A stretch of 64,000 bases of DNA, from assembly GCF_010686765.1 (NCBI RefSeq), contig NZ_JAAGWF010000009.1:248001-312000 (forward strand), read 5' to 3'. Below, piece by piece: positions 1-10,287 of this stretch (position 1 is the first letter of the stretch; the number at the start of each line of letters is the position of its first letter). The notes beneath the pieces were generated by a model. It made no database searches. It was not told where the DNA came from and saw nothing but the letters and a program-made list of their open reading frames with translations. Made by a program: the position numbers and the translations under genes. The stretch is from Geodermatophilus sabuli. Its GTDB lineage: Bacteria; Actinomycetota; Actinomycetes; Mycobacteriales; Geodermatophilaceae.

Positions 1-2368
1 AGACCACCTGGTCGGGCATCTCGGAGACCTGGACCGGGAGGCTGATCTCCCCCATGACGCCGCAGACGGTCACCCGCTCGCCGTCGGAGACCCCCAGCCG
101 CCGTGCGGTGTCCTTGCCGATGCGGGCGACCGGCGGCCGGGCGGTGCCGGCCAGCTCGGGCTCGTCCCGCTGCAGCGTGCCGACGTCGAGCAGCTGCCGC
201 CAGGAGGCCAGCACGGCCTCGTCGTCGGCCAGCTCCGGGTCGGCCGGCGGTGCGACGTCGAGCCCGGTGACCCGCGGCCGGACCGCGACGGCGCCGAGGG
301 CGGCCAGCTCGGCCCGGGCCACCTCGGGAGCCGGCAGCCGCAGGTCGACGTCGAGCTCGTCGGCGATGCCCTGCAGCACGCGGCCGTCGGGCAGCAGTCC
401 GGTGCCGTGCAGGGTCGCGTCGAAGGGCCGCAGCCGGCCCTCCCAGTCCAGGTAGCCGCCGGCCTTCTCGGGAGCCGCGGCGACCGGCAGGACGACGTCG
501 GCGTGCTCGGTGACCGCGCTCGGGAACAGCTCGAGGCTGACCACGAACCCGGCCGCGGCCAGCGCCGCCCGGGCCAGGCGCGGGTCGGGCAGGTCGGCGG
601 GGTCCACGCCGCCGACGAGCAGCCCGCCCAGCCGGCCGTCGCGGACCGCGGTCAGGATCCCGGACGTGTCCCGGCCGGGGGCCTCCGGCAGGTCGGCGAT
701 CCCCCAGGCCGCGGCCACCTGCGCGCGGGCACCGGCGTCGGACACCGACCGGCCGCCGGGCAGCAGGGTCGGCAGCGCGCCGGCCTCCACCGCGCCCCGC
801 TCCCCGGCCCGGCGCGGCACCCACGCCACCCGGACGCCGGTGGCGCGGGCGAGGGCGGCCAGCGCGGAGAACGCCCCCGGCACCTCGGCCAGCCGCTCAC
901 CGGCCAGGACGACGGCGCCGGGCTGCCGGAGCGCCTCGACCGCCGGACCGCCCCACGTGCCCTCGGTCAGGGCGCGCAGCGACCGCGCCTCGGTGCCCGG
1001 GAGCGTGCTGAGCACGGTGGCCGAGAGCTTCTCGGCGGCGCGGGTGACGAACGGCGCGAGGTCGAAGACAGGCAGCCCGCGGGTGCGCACGGCACGGCGC
1101 AGCCGGAGGAAGACGATCGGCGACTCCTCCTCGGGCTCGAAGCCGGCCAGCAGTACGGCCGGCGCCGCGGCGATGTCGTCGTAGGTGACCGCGCCGTTGA
1201 ACGGCCCCGTGCCGGCCACGTGCGCGGCGAGGAAGGCCAGTTCCTCGGCCGAGTGCGCGCGGGCGCGGGCGTCGACGTCGTTGGTGCCCAGCGCCACGCG
1301 GGCGAACTTGGCGTAGGCGTAGGCGTCCTCGACGGTCAGCCGGCCGCCGGGCAGGACGCCGACCCCGCCGGCCGCACGCGCGGCACGCAGTCCCGCGGCC
1401 GCCGCCTCGAAGGCCTCGGGCCAGGAGGCCGGCTGCAGCTCGCCGTCCCGCCGGACCAGCGGGGTGGTCAGCCGGTCGTTGGCGGTGGCGTAACGGAACG
1501 CCCACCGCCCCTTGTCGCAGTTCCACTCCTCGTTGACCTCGGGGTCCTCCCCCGCCAGCCGGCGCAGCACCTTGCCCCGGCGGTAGTCGGTGCGCTGGGC
1601 GCAGCCGGACGCGCAGTGCTCGCAGACGCTGGGCTCGCTGCGCAGGTCGAACGGGCGGGAACGGAACCGGTACTGCGCGCTGGTGAGCGCGCCGACCGGG
1701 CAGATCTGGGTGGTGTTGCCGGAGAAGTAGGACTCGAACGGCTCGTCCTCGTAGACGGCGACCTGCTCCAGGGCGCCGCGCTCGAACAGCTCGATGAAGG
1801 GGTCACCGGCGACCTGCTGGGAGAAGCGGGTGCACCGGGCGCAGAGCACGCAGCGCTCGCGGTCGAGCAGGACCTCGCTGCTGATCGGCAGCGGCTTGGG
1901 ATAGGTCCGCTTGACGTCGACGAACCGGCTCTCGGTGCGGCCGTTGCTCATCGCCTGGTTCTGCAGCGGGCACTCGCCGCCCTTGTCGCAGACCGGGCAG
2001 TCCAGCGGGTGGTTGATCAGCAGCAGCTCCATCGTGCCCTGCTGTGCCTTGTCCGCCACCGGGCTGGTGAGCTGGGTCTTCACCACCATCCCGTCGGTGA
2101 CCGGCATCGTGCAGGAGGCCACCGGCTTGCGCTGGCCCTCCACCTCGACCAGGCACTGCCGGCAGGCGCCGATCGGCTCCAGCAGCGGGTGGTCGCAGAA
2201 CCGCGGGATCTGCACGCCGATCTGCTCGGCGGCCCGGATGATCAGCGTCCCCTTCGGCACGGCGACGTCGAAGCCGTCGATGGTGCAGCGGACGGCGTCC
2301 GGCGGCGTGTGCGGACCGGGCGCGCCCGGCGGGACCGCAGGCGCCGGACCAGGGTTGACGAGGGTCAC
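1..2368 (-). CDS. nuoG: NADH-quinone oxidoreductase subunit G (C-terminus outside window)
   Basis: Largest subunit of the NADH-dehydrogenase module of complex I; it passes electrons from NuoF/NuoE through Fe-S clusters. The frame starts at a GTG preceded by GAGGAGG and about 790 codons are visible before the window edge. Visible parts in order are a plant-type 2Fe-2S ferredoxin domain ([12 protein letters not shown]), the His/Cys and 4Fe-4S region ([24 protein letters not shown]), a CEHCASGC cluster site as in bacterial NuoG, and then a molybdopterin-oxidoreductase-like domain. Last visible gene of the nuoA-G run; nuoH onward should lie to the left. No stop codon is seen, so the 3' end is open. 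Confidence 0.96.
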   Translation of the reverse strand, partial: MTLVNPGPAPAVPPGAPGPHTPPDAVRCTIDGFDVAVPKGTLIIRAAEQIGVQIPRFCDHPLLEPIGACRQCLVEVEGQRKPVASCTMPVTDGMVVKTQLTSPVADKAQQGTMELLLINHPLDCPVCDKGGECPLQNQAMSNGRTESRFVDVKRTYPKPLPISSEVLLDRERCVLCARCTRFSQQVAGDPFIELFERGALEQVAVYEDEPFESYFSGNTTQICPVGALTSAQYRFRSRPFDLRSEPSVCEHCASGCAQRTDYRRGKVLRRLAGEDPEVNEEWNCDKGRWAFRYATANDRLTTPLVRRDGELQPASWPEAFEAAAAGLRAARAAGGVGVLPGGRLTVEDAYAYAKFARVALGTNDVDARARAHSAEELAFLAAHVAGTGPFNGAVTYDDIAAAPAVLLAGFEPEEESPIVFLRLRRAVRTRGLPVFDLAPFVTRAAEKLSATVLSTLPGTEARSLRALTEGTWGGPAVEALRQPGAVVLAGERLAEVPGAFSALAALARATGVRVAWVPRRAGERGAVEAGALPTLLPGGRSVSDAGARAQVAAAWGIADLPEAPGRDTSGILTAVRDGRLGGLLVGGVDPADLPDPRLARAALAAAGFVVSLELFPSAVTEHADVVLPVAAAPEKAGGYLDWEGRLRPFDATLHGTGLLPDGRVLQGIADELDVDLRLPAPEVARAELAALGAVAVRPRVTGLDVAPPADPELADDEAVLASWRQLLDVGTLQRDEPELAGTARPPVARIGKDTARRLGVSDGERVTVCGVMGEISLPVQVSEMPDQVV

Positions 2369-2445
2369 TGGTCCTCCTCGCTGGCGCTCGTCGTCCCGGT
2401 GCCCCGGGGTGCTGGTTGCTGGCAGGCCCTCGCGAGCTCGGTCAT
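2365..2445 (-). CDS. Bridging mini-ORF between nuoF and nuoG (26 codons)
   Basis: A 26-residue frame (begins [10 protein letters not shown], ends SASEEDQ) fills the spacer exactly. Its ATG overlaps the nuoF stop as ATGA and its TGA overlaps the nuoG start as GTGA, and it carries the GAGGAGG Shine-Dalgarno of nuoG. The peptide has no recognisable domain. The DNA contains the GAGCTCGCGAG core seen in dispersed repeats of this window. It may be a relay ORF keeping ribosomes coupled across the gap rather than a functional peptide. Coding status is inferred from geometry only. Confidence 0.35.
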   Translation of the reverse strand: MTELARACQQPAPRGTGTTSASEEDQ

Positions 2446-3770
2446 GAGGCCACCTTCACGGGCTCGATGCGGAGGGAGCGGCCCAGCCGGGCCTGCTCCT
2501 CCGGGGGCAGCAGGGCGACGTAGTCGTCCTTGAAGTACTTCAGCGAGCTGGTGATGCAGCTGGTGGCGCCGTCGCCGAGCGCGCAGAAGGAGCGGCCCAG
2601 GATGTTGTCGCAGGTGTCGACGAGGACGTCGAGGTCCTGTGCCGTGCCCCGGCCGTGCGCGATCCGCTCCAGGATCTGCACGAGCCAGTAGGTGCCCTCG
2701 CGGCACGGGGTGCACTTGCCGCAGCTCTCGTGCGCGTAGAACTCGGTGAACCGGAGGGTCGCCTCGACGATCGAGTCGGTCTCGTCGAACACCATCAGCG
2801 CGGTGGTGCCGAGCATCGAGCCGGCCGCGGCGACCGAGTCGAAGTCCAGCGGGACGTCGAGGTGCTCCGGCGTGAAGTACGGGGTCGAGGAACCGCCGGG
2901 CGTCCAGAACTTGAGCTGGTGCCCGGGGCGGACGCCGCCGGCCATCGCCAGCAGCTCCCGCATCGTCGTCCCCATGGGGGCCTCGTACTGCCCCGGCCGG
3001 ACGACCCGGCCCGACAGCGAGTAGATCTTCGGCCCGGGCGACTTCTCCGGGCCGAACTCCTTGAACCAGTCGGCGCCGCCGCGGACGACGAACGGCACGC
3101 TGGCCAGCGTCTCGACGTTGTTGATGACCGTCGGCGCCCCGTACAGGCCGGCCACCGCGGGGAACGGCGGCTTGAGCCGGGGCTGCCCGCGGTAGCCCTC
3201 GAGGGAGTCCAGCAGCGCCGTCTCCTCACCGCAGATGTAGGCGCCCGCGCCGGCGTGCACGACGAGTTCCAGGTCGTAGCCCGAGCCCAGGACGTCCCTG
3301 CCGAGGTAGCCGGCGGCGTAGGCCTCCTCGACGGCGGACATCAGTCGCCGGTGGGCGTGCACCGCCTCGCCGCGCACGTAGATGACGGCGAAGGAGGACC
3401 GGATCGCGTAGGCCGAGATGATCACGCCCTCGACCAGCGAGTGCGGGTCGGCCATCATCAGCGGCAGGTCCTTGCAGGTGCCCGGTTCGCCCTCGTCGGC
3501 GTTGACCACCAGGTACTTGGGCATCGCGGCCGGTCCGGTGGGCGTCTCCCCCGGCTTGGGCTGCGGGATGAAGCTCCACTTCATGCCGGTCGGGAAGCCG
3601 GCGCCGCCGCGGCCGCGCAGACCGGAGTCCTTGACCAGCCCGACCAGCTCGTCCGGGGTCATCGACAGCGCCGTGCGCAGCGCCGAGTAGCCCTCGAGCC
3701 GCTCGTAGGTCGCCAGCCGCCAGGACCGGTCGGCGCCCCAGCGGGTGGTGAGCACGGGTGTGAGGGGCAT
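2442..3770 (-). CDS. nuoF: NADH-quinone oxidoreductase subunit F
   Basis: 442-residue NADH- and FMN-binding subunit of complex I, the entry point for electrons. The N-terminal half carries the nucleotide-binding glycine-rich segments ([16 protein letters not shown], then a [15 protein letters not shown] segment). The C-terminal part has the 4Fe-4S N3 motif [12 protein letters not shown]. Full family length. ATG start at 3770, 3 bp after the nuoE stop, so expression is probably coupled to nuoE. Ends just before the mini-ORF that leads into nuoG. Confidence 0.98.
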   Translation of the reverse strand: MPLTPVLTTRWGADRSWRLATYERLEGYSALRTALSMTPDELVGLVKDSGLRGRGGAGFPTGMKWSFIPQPKPGETPTGPAAMPKYLVVNADEGEPGTCKDLPLMMADPHSLVEGVIISAYAIRSSFAVIYVRGEAVHAHRRLMSAVEEAYAAGYLGRDVLGSGYDLELVVHAGAGAYICGEETALLDSLEGYRGQPRLKPPFPAVAGLYGAPTVINNVETLASVPFVVRGGADWFKEFGPEKSPGPKIYSLSGRVVRPGQYEAPMGTTMRELLAMAGGVRPGHQLKFWTPGGSSTPYFTPEHLDVPLDFDSVAAAGSMLGTTALMVFDETDSIVEATLRFTEFYAHESCGKCTPCREGTYWLVQILERIAHGRGTAQDLDVLVDTCDNILGRSFCALGDGATSCITSSLKYFKDDYVALLPPEEQARLGRSLRIEPVKVAS

Positions 3771-3773
3771 GGC

Positions 3774-4780
3774 TCAGGCCTTTCCGGGGCCCTGGCCGGA
3801 CGTACCCGGCTCGGACCCCGCGGGGGTGTCGGTGCCTGCACGGCCGTCGGGCAGCCGCCGGCCGGCGGGTTCGGGGGCGTCGGGGTGCGAGCCCGCGGCG
3901 CCGGCCTCCTCGGCAGGGGTGTCGGCCGCGGCGACCCGCGCGTCGGCCGCCTCCTGTCCGGGCGTCTGGCCGGTGCGCCCGGACGGTGCGACGGTGTCCC
4001 GTGGTTCCTGGGCGTCGCGGGCCGGGGTCCCCGGGGTGGGCATGGGTGGCGCCGCCTCGCCCCGTTCCTCGGCCAGGCGCAGGCCCGCCAGGGTCGGCCC
4101 GAGGGAGCTGGGCGCGTCGATGGCGGCGGCCATGTCGTAGGGGTCCTCGTACTGGGAGAAACCGGCCAGCTGCCGCGAGACGCCGCGGAAGTCGGTGAGC
4201 GGCGCGCCGCGGGTGGGCGACGGCTTGTCGCCCCGCCGCAGGGCGGCCACCAGCTCGCGGGCGCTGGCGACGTCCTGCTGGTCGTAGAACTCGTAGTCCA
4301 CGGTGACCACGGGGGCGTAGTCGCAGGCGGCCAGACACTCGGCGTGCTCGAGGGTGATCGAGCCGTCGGCCGCGGTCTCGTCGTGGTGGACGCCGAGGTC
4401 GGCGGAGAGCGCGTCCATGATCCGCTGGCCGCCGAGCACGCTGCAGAGGGTGTTGGTGCACACGCTGACCAGGTGCCGGCCGGTGGGACGGCGCTTGTAC
4501 ATCGTGTAGAAGGTCGCGACCGCGCCGACCTCGGCCTTGGTGAGGCCCAGCTCCTCGGCGCACAGCGCGACGCCCTCGGGCGAGACGTACCCCTGGTAGC
4601 TCTGCACCAGGTGCAGCATCGGCAGCAGCGCCGAGCGCGGCTGCGGATAGCGGGCGATGATCTCCCGCGCCTCGAGCCGGGCCTGGTCGGGAAGCGGTGG
4701 CAGGTCGACCGGCGCCGGCTGCACCGGACTGGAGTCCAGTCCGGTGACCGCCGTCCCCTCCGCCGAGCCGGGCAGTGCGC

Positions 4781-4784
<4 letters not shown>
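3774..4784 (-). CDS. nuoE: NADH-quinone oxidoreductase subunit E, with long C-terminal tail
   Basis: Thioredoxin-like 2Fe-2S subunit of the complex I NADH module. The ATG at 4784 overlaps the nuoD stop as ATGA. Residues about 40-230 form the NuoE domain with the cluster ligands CTNTLC and, further on, [10 protein letters not shown]. At 336 residues it is well above the usual 160-250: the last roughly 100 residues are a low-complexity Ala/Pro/Gly/Asp/Thr tail with no fold I recognise. The tail is in frame, with no sign of a frameshift, and ends 3 bp before nuoF. Confidence 0.96.
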
Positions 4785-6099
<1,315 letters not shown>

Positions 6100-6103
<4 letters not shown>

Positions 6104-6186
6104 TGTGCGCTCCGTTCGACTCCGGACTCGTTCCGCTCCTCGGTCGCCGGCGCTCCCTGCGATGCTCGCTCGCCCGTCGTCTTCAT
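6100..6186 (-). CDS. Bridging mini-ORF between nuoC and nuoD (28 codons)
   Basis: A 28-residue frame (begins [10 protein letters not shown], contains [13 protein letters not shown]) spans the spacer exactly: its ATG overlaps the nuoC stop as ATGA and its TGA overlaps the nuoD GTG. The DNA segment GGAGCGGAACGAG near 6123-6135 (minus strand) also occurs in the resB-ccdA spacer, so the spacer looks like an inserted short repeat. The peptide has no known domain. It probably acts, if at all, by keeping translation coupled. Confidence 0.35.
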
Positions 6187-6932
6187 CGGTAGGACCTCCG
6201 GGTGTCCGGCGGCGGGATGGTCGCGTCGTGGTACTCGACGGGCACGCCGCCGAGCGGGTAGTCCTTGCGCTGCGGGTGGCCGTCCCAGTCGTCGGGCATG
6301 AGGATCCGGGTGAGCGCCGGGTGGCCGTCGAAGACGATGCCGAACATGTCCCAGGTCTCGCGCTCCTGCCAGTCCGCCGTCGGGTAGATCCCGGTGACCG
6401 ACGGGACGTGCGGGTCCTCCGCGGTCACGGCCACCTCGAGCCGGATCCGGCGGCGGTAGGTCATCGACGTCAGGTGGAGGACGACGTGGAAGCGCGGTCG
6501 GCCCGCGTCGGCCGCGGGGCCGCCGCTGTCGAGGTAGTCGACCCCGGAGACGCTGCTGCACAGCTCGAAGCGCAGCGCCTCGTCGTCCCGCAGGGCCTGG
6601 ACGAGGGTGAGCAGGTGCTCCCGGGCGACGAAGTAGGTGATCTCGCCACGGTCGACCAGCACCCGCTGCACGGCGGCGGCGTACGTGGCCGCGCCGACCG
6701 CCTCGATCAGCGCGTCGGTGACCTCGTCGAACCAGCCGCCGTAGGGCCGCTCGGTGGAGTGCAGCGCGACCGCACCACCCGGCTCGACGCGCACCAGTCC
6801 GCCGAAGCCGGAGGTGTCCCCGCTGCCCGAGACGCCGAACGAGCCCTTGCGGAAGCCCCCACCGGATGCGGTGCTCGCCGCGTAGCCGGCCTCCTCGCGG
6901 CCCGGGACGACCTCGCCGCCGTCGTTGCTCAT
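6183..6932 (-). CDS. nuoC: NADH-quinone oxidoreductase subunit C
   Basis: 249-residue 30-kDa-type subunit of the peripheral arm. The ATG at 6932 overlaps the nuoB stop as ATGA. The first 60 or so residues are a Gly/Ser-rich extension; the NuoC domain follows, ending in the family signature with [39 protein letters not shown]. This diagnostic segment makes the call secure. Confidence 0.97.
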   Translation of the reverse strand: MSNDGGEVVPGREEAGYAASTASGGGFRKGSFGVSGSGDTSGFGGLVRVEPGGAVALHSTERPYGGWFDEVTDALIEAVGAATYAAAVQRVLVDRGEITYFVAREHLLTLVQALRDDEALRFELCSSVSGVDYLDSGGPAADAGRPRFHVVLHLTSMTYRRRIRLEVAVTAEDPHVPSVTGIYPTADWQERETWDMFGIVFDGHPALTRILMPDDWDGHPQRKDYPLGGVPVEYHDATIPPPDTRRSYR

Positions 6933-7597
6933 CGCCGTTCCTCCGGGAGGAGGACGGCGTTGCCGCCCCGCTGCTCGATCGCGAACTGGCCGGTGCGGCG
7001 GTCGGCGGCGGCCCGCTCGTAGGCCTGCCGTGCGGCCTTGTCCACCCGCACGGTCGAGGGCATCTCCACGTGCAGGTCCGGCGCCGTCCCGGCGGCGCGG
7101 GCCTCCGCCAGCTGCTTGGCCCGCTTCGGCCCGAGCGGCTCGTTCATGATCTTGTGGTGCAGCTTGAGGATCGCGTCGGTGAGCATCTCCGGCCGCGGCG
7201 GGCAGCCCGGCAGGTACATGTCCACCGGGACGATGTGGTCGACGCCCTGCACGATCGCGTAGTTGTTGAACATCCCGCCGGAGCTGGCGCACACGCCCAT
7301 CGCCAGCACCCAGCGCGGCTCGGGCATCTGGTCGTAGATCTGCCGGAGGACCGGGGCCATCTTCTGGCTCACCCGCCCGGCGACGATCATCAGGTCCGCC
7401 TGCCGCGGGGAGGCCCGGAAGACCTCCATGCCGAAGCGGGCCAGGTCGTAGCGGCCGGCACCGGTGGCCATCATCTCGATCGCGCAGCAGGCCAGGCCGA
7501 AGGTGGCCGGCCAGAGGGAGGACTTGCGGGTCCAGTTGACCAGCTTCTCCACCGTCGTCAGCAGGACGCCGTTCGGCAGCTTCTCCTCGAGTCCCAT
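6929..7597 (-). CDS. nuoB: NADH-quinone oxidoreductase subunit B
   Basis: 222-residue subunit carrying the terminal 4Fe-4S cluster N2 that reduces menaquinone. The tandem-cysteine ligand motif [13 protein letters not shown] is at about residue 35-47, [19 protein letters not shown] follows, and the last ligand is in the PGCPPRPE motif. ATG start at 7597; only 14 bp separate it from nuoA. A C-terminal extension of about 40 residues follows the conserved domain, as in other actinobacterial NuoB. Confidence 0.98.
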   Translation of the reverse strand: MGLEEKLPNGVLLTTVEKLVNWTRKSSLWPATFGLACCAIEMMATGAGRYDLARFGMEVFRASPRQADLMIVAGRVSQKMAPVLRQIYDQMPEPRWVLAMGVCASSGGMFNNYAIVQGVDHIVPVDMYLPGCPPRPEMLTDAILKLHHKIMNEPLGPKRAKQLAEARAAGTAPDLHVEMPSTVRVDKAARQAYERAAADRRTGQFAIEQRGGNAVLLPEERR

Positions 7598-7611
7598 CAG
7601 GCAGCCCCTCG

Positions 7612-7974
7612 TCAGTCCCAGTCGAGCCCGCCGCGACGCCAGACGTAGGCGTACGCGATGAAGACGGTGCCGATGAACACGACCATCTCGACGAGCCCGA
7701 ACAGGCCCAGCGCGTCGTTGGCCACGGCCCACGGATAGAGGAAGACGATCTCGATGTCGAAGACGATGAACAACATCGCGACCAGGTAGTACTTGACCGG
7801 GAAGCGGCCACCGGTCAGCGGCTGGTCGACCGGCTCGATGCCGCACTCGTAGGCGGCCAGCTTGGCCCGGTTGTAGCGGCGCGGCCCGACGAACGGCGCG
7901 ACCGTGACCGAGAACAGCGCGAACGCCGCGGCCAGCGCGAAGAGCCCCACGATCGGGACGTAGGTCGAGAGCAT
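7612..7974 (-). CDS. nuoA: NADH-quinone oxidoreductase subunit A
   Basis: 120-residue membrane subunit with three hydrophobic helices and the family loop [15 protein letters not shown] followed by [29 protein letters not shown] at 7974 with AGGGTG upstream. First nuo gene of the operon, preceded by the menJ-like gene and a 98-bp leader containing a perfect palindrome (8025-8041). The upstream frame is open into nuoA without a stop, but the family N-terminus begins at this ATG. Confidence 0.97.
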   Translation of the reverse strand: MLSTYVPIVGLFALAAAFALFSVTVAPFVGPRRYNRAKLAAYECGIEPVDQPLTGGRFPVKYYLVAMLFIVFDIEIVFLYPWAVANDALGLFGLVEMVVFIGTVFIAYAYVWRRGGLDWD

Positions 7975-8024
7975 CAGCGGCACCCTACGGTGGCGGAGAT
8001 CACGGACAGGGCAGGGGACGACGA

Positions 8025-8041
8025 TCGACACAGCGTGTCGA
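8025..8041. promoter_or_regulatory. Perfect 17-bp palindrome in menJ-nuoA spacer
   Basis: TCGACAC-AGC-GTGTCGA: 7-bp arms around a 3-bp centre, 51 bp before nuoA. It is too short to be a convincing terminator and has no T tract. It could be an operator or an mRNA processing hairpin that uncouples nuo from the upstream gene. No regulator can be assigned. Confidence 0.4.
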
Positions 8042-8072
8042 CATGGCGTCGGAGCGGAAGGACTCGCACGGC

Positions 8073-9332
8073 TCAGACCGCCGGGACCAGTCGGGTGAGG
8101 ACGGCGACGGCGCGGTCGAAACGGTCGCCGTCCCGACCGTCGGAGAGGTTGCCCATCAGCCGCAGCGCGGCCGCCACCATCGCCGGCCGCTTGAGCCCGT
8201 GCGCCGTCGCGAAGCGGACGAGGTCCGGCCGGTCGAGGAGGGCGAGGAACGCGGTGCCGAGCCGGTGGTGGCGGCCGTAGGCCTCGCGCAGCCGGGCGGG
8301 GTAGCGGCGCAACGCCGCCTCCCCGGACGGGCCCTCGGGCCGGGCCAGCGCGTCGGTCGCGGCCTCGGCGGCCATCGCACCGGTCTCCAGGGCGTAGCTG
8401 ATGCCCTCGCCGTTGAACGGGTTCACGGTGCCGGCGGCGTCGCCGGCCAGGAGCAGCCCGCGGGTGTAGGCGGGCTGCCGGTGCAGCGCCATGGGCAGCC
8501 CGGCGCCGCGCAGCGGGCTGACCGCGTGCTCCTCGCCCAGCTGCCACTCCGGAGGGAGGGTGGCCAGCCAGTCGCGCAGCACCGCGCGGGGCTCGGCGCC
8601 CGTGCCGCGCCGGGTGTCCAGCAGGCCGAACCCGACGTTGCTGGTGCCGTTCCCCATGCCGAAGGCCCAGCCGTAGCCGGGCATCGAGTCCTCGCTCGGG
8701 CCGGCGGGCGACAGGTCGAAGGAGATGTCGAGGAGGTCGTCGTCGGCCCGCGGGCTGGCCACGTAGCGGCGGACGGCGACACCGAGCGGCCGGTCCTCCC
8801 GGCGGACGAGCCCGAGCGCCTTGCCCAGCCGCCCGGACAGGCCCTCGGCCGAGACGACCAGCCGGGCTCGCCAGGTGACCGGCTCCCGCTCGGGGCCCGC
8901 GGCGGCGTGCACGCCGGCGACGCGGCCGGCCTCGTCGAGGAGCGGCTCGGTCACCGTGACGTCCTCGACCACGCGGGCACCGGCCGCCGCCGCGTGCGCG
9001 GCCAGCTGGGCGTCGAGGTCGCGCCGGTTGCGCACCAGGCTGTACGACGGCCAGGAGGCCAGCCGGGGCCAGTCCACCTCCACCACCTGGCCGCCGCCGG
9101 TGACCCGCAGCCCCCGGTGCCGGACCCAGCCGACCGTGTCGACGCCCATGTCGGCGAGCGCCTTCACCCCGCGCGGGGTCAGCCCGTCCCCGCAGACCTT
9201 GTCCCGGGGGAACCGGGCCTTCTCGAGGACGACGACGTCGAGGCCGGCGCGAGCTAGGTGCCAGGCGGCCGACGAGCCCGCCGGGCCGGCACCGACGACG
9301 AGGACGTCGGCCTGCCGGTCGCCCTCGGTCAC
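8073..9332 (-). CDS. Geranylgeranyl reductase family FAD protein (MenJ-like menaquinone reductase)
   Basis: 419-residue flavoprotein. The N-terminal Rossmann motif VVGAGPAGSSAAW is followed by EKARFPRDKVCGDGLTPRGV, the signature of geranylgeranyl/digeranylgeranyl reductases; a second FAD motif, GLLLAGDAAGTVNPFNGEGI, lies near residue 300. In mycobacteria the homologue MenJ saturates one isoprene unit of menaquinone and sits near menG. Its position between menG and nuo supports a role on the quinone tail, which is inference. GTG start at 9332 with GGGGAGGG upstream. It heads the nuo transcript and has a perfect Rex operator 34 bp upstream. Confidence 0.9.
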   Translation of the reverse strand: MTEGDRQADVLVVGAGPAGSSAAWHLARAGLDVVVLEKARFPRDKVCGDGLTPRGVKALADMGVDTVGWVRHRGLRVTGGGQVVEVDWPRLASWPSYSLVRNRRDLDAQLAAHAAAAGARVVEDVTVTEPLLDEAGRVAGVHAAAGPEREPVTWRARLVVSAEGLSGRLGKALGLVRREDRPLGVAVRRYVASPRADDDLLDISFDLSPAGPSEDSMPGYGWAFGMGNGTSNVGFGLLDTRRGTGAEPRAVLRDWLATLPPEWQLGEEHAVSPLRGAGLPMALHRQPAYTRGLLLAGDAAGTVNPFNGEGISYALETGAMAAEAATDALARPEGPSGEAALRRYPARLREAYGRHHRLGTAFLALLDRPDLVRFATAHGLKRPAMVAAALRLMGNLSDGRDGDRFDRAVAVLTRLVPAV

Positions 9333-9365
9333 GGCGACGCCCCCTCCCCGGAGTTCCCCACTCGC

Positions 9366-9383
9366 TTGTGAATTGCTTCACAA
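9366..9383. promoter_or_regulatory. Rex operator (ROP), perfect inverted repeat
   Basis: TTGTGAATTGCTTCACAA: 7-bp perfect arms TTGTGAA/TTCACAA with a 4-bp centre, matching the actinobacterial Rex consensus. It lies 34 bp upstream of the menJ-like gene that heads the nuo operon. A minus-strand box TAGAGT lies just upstream (complement of 9399-9404), so the operator would cover the transcription start. A related site overlaps the rex promoter (31512-31529), with the same 18-bp spacing and the same flanking C and AGTCG. Confidence 0.9.
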
Positions 9384-9466
9384 AGTCGGTCGGTCCCTAC
9401 TCTAGGCCGGGATGTGAGCCTGGTGACAAGTGGCCACCGGAGACCGCACGTCACGGTTCCGGAAGA

Positions 9467-9526
9467 GACCCGTCCTCCTCACCGCTCGCATGCTCGCGGC
9501 GAGCCTCGCTGGACGGGCCGCCCCGG
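9467..9526. repeat. Dispersed palindromic repeat, copy C (likely menG terminator)
   Basis: Abuts the menG stop. CCCGTCC (9469-9475) pairs with GGACGGG (9511-9517) around an inner CTCGC/GCGAG stem. It is about 80 percent identical by eye to the segment at 49493-49555 beyond regX3, and it shares the core CACCGCTCGC with the copies at 15514 and 39106. It probably works as a transcription terminator for menG. Confidence 0.6.
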
Positions 9527-10252
9527 TCAGACGGTGGGCTTGCGGCCGCGGTGCAGGGCGACGATGCCGCCGGTCAGGTCGCGCCAGCCGACGTCGGCCC
9601 AGCCGGCCGCCTGCAGCCGCGCGGCCATCGCCGGCTGGTCGGGCCAGGCCCGGATGGACTCGGCGAGGTACACGTAGGCGTCGGGGTTGCTGCTCACCGC
9701 GCGGGCGATCCGCGGCAGCGCCCGCATCAGGTACTCCGTGTAGACGGTGCGGAACGGCGCCCAGGTCGGGCTCGAGAACTCGCAGACCACCAGCGTGCCG
9801 CCCGGCCGGGTGACCCGCGAGAACTCCCGCAGGGCGGCGTCGGGGTCGGCGACGTTGCGCAGCCCGAAGGAGATGACGACGGCGTCCACGCTCGCGTCGG
9901 CCAGCGGCAGTGCCATGGCGTCGCCGGCCACCTTGGGCACCGGCCGCGCCGCCCCCGCGCGGAGCATGCCCTGCGAGAAGTCGCAGGCGATCGCCCGCAC
10001 GCCGTCGCCGGCCAGCTCGACGGTGGAGACCGCCGTCCCGGCGGCGACGTCCAGCACGGTCTGCCCCGGCCGGGCAGCCAGCGCCTCGCGCGTGGCCCGG
10101 CGCCAGGAGGCGTCCAGGCCCGCGGAGAGCACGGTGTTGGTGAGGTCGTAGCGGCGGGCGACGCGGTCGAACATGGCCGCGACCTCGGCCGGCTGCTTGT
10201 CCAGGCCCGCCCGCACCCCGGCGGTGTGTGCGCTCTCTCGCCGGTCTCCCAC
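9527..10252 (-). CDS. menG: Demethylmenaquinone methyltransferase
   Basis: 241-residue class I SAM methyltransferase of the UbiE/MenG family; it performs the last step of menaquinone synthesis, C-methylation of demethylmenaquinone. Visible: [20 protein letters not shown], the SAM motif [31 protein letters not shown], and the C-terminal [13 protein letters not shown]. The GTG start is chosen from family alignment and from a TAGCGT box 7 nt upstream, which implies a leaderless mRNA. Divergent from menF across only 35 bp. Confidence 0.95.
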   Translation of the reverse strand: MGDRRESAHTAGVRAGLDKQPAEVAAMFDRVARRYDLTNTVLSAGLDASWRRATREALAARPGQTVLDVAAGTAVSTVELAGDGVRAIACDFSQGMLRAGAARPVPKVAGDAMALPLADASVDAVVISFGLRNVADPDAALREFSRVTRPGGTLVVCEFSSPTWAPFRTVYTEYLMRALPRIARAVSSNPDAYVYLAESIRAWPDQPAMAARLQAAGWADVGWRDLTGGIVALHRGRKPTV

Positions 10253-10287
10253 GGCGCCGACGCTACCGGCCTGCCTACCCTGGGTCC
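10253..10287. promoter_or_regulatory. Back-to-back leaderless promoters of menG and menF
   Basis: The whole divergent spacer is 35 bp. On the plus strand TACCCT (10276-10281) precedes the menF GTG by 6 nt. On the minus strand TAGCGT (complement of 10260-10265) precedes the menG GTG by 7 nt. Both look like -10 boxes placing transcription at the start codon. Upstream promoter contacts of each gene must fall within the other gene or its -10 box, so the two transcripts are likely to compete or to be co-regulated. Confidence 0.6.

Noticed and set aside
9414-9813. Plus-strand frames starting in the menJ-menG spacer
   Set aside because: They run through a repeat copy and antisense to menG; no family similarity and no ribosome site.
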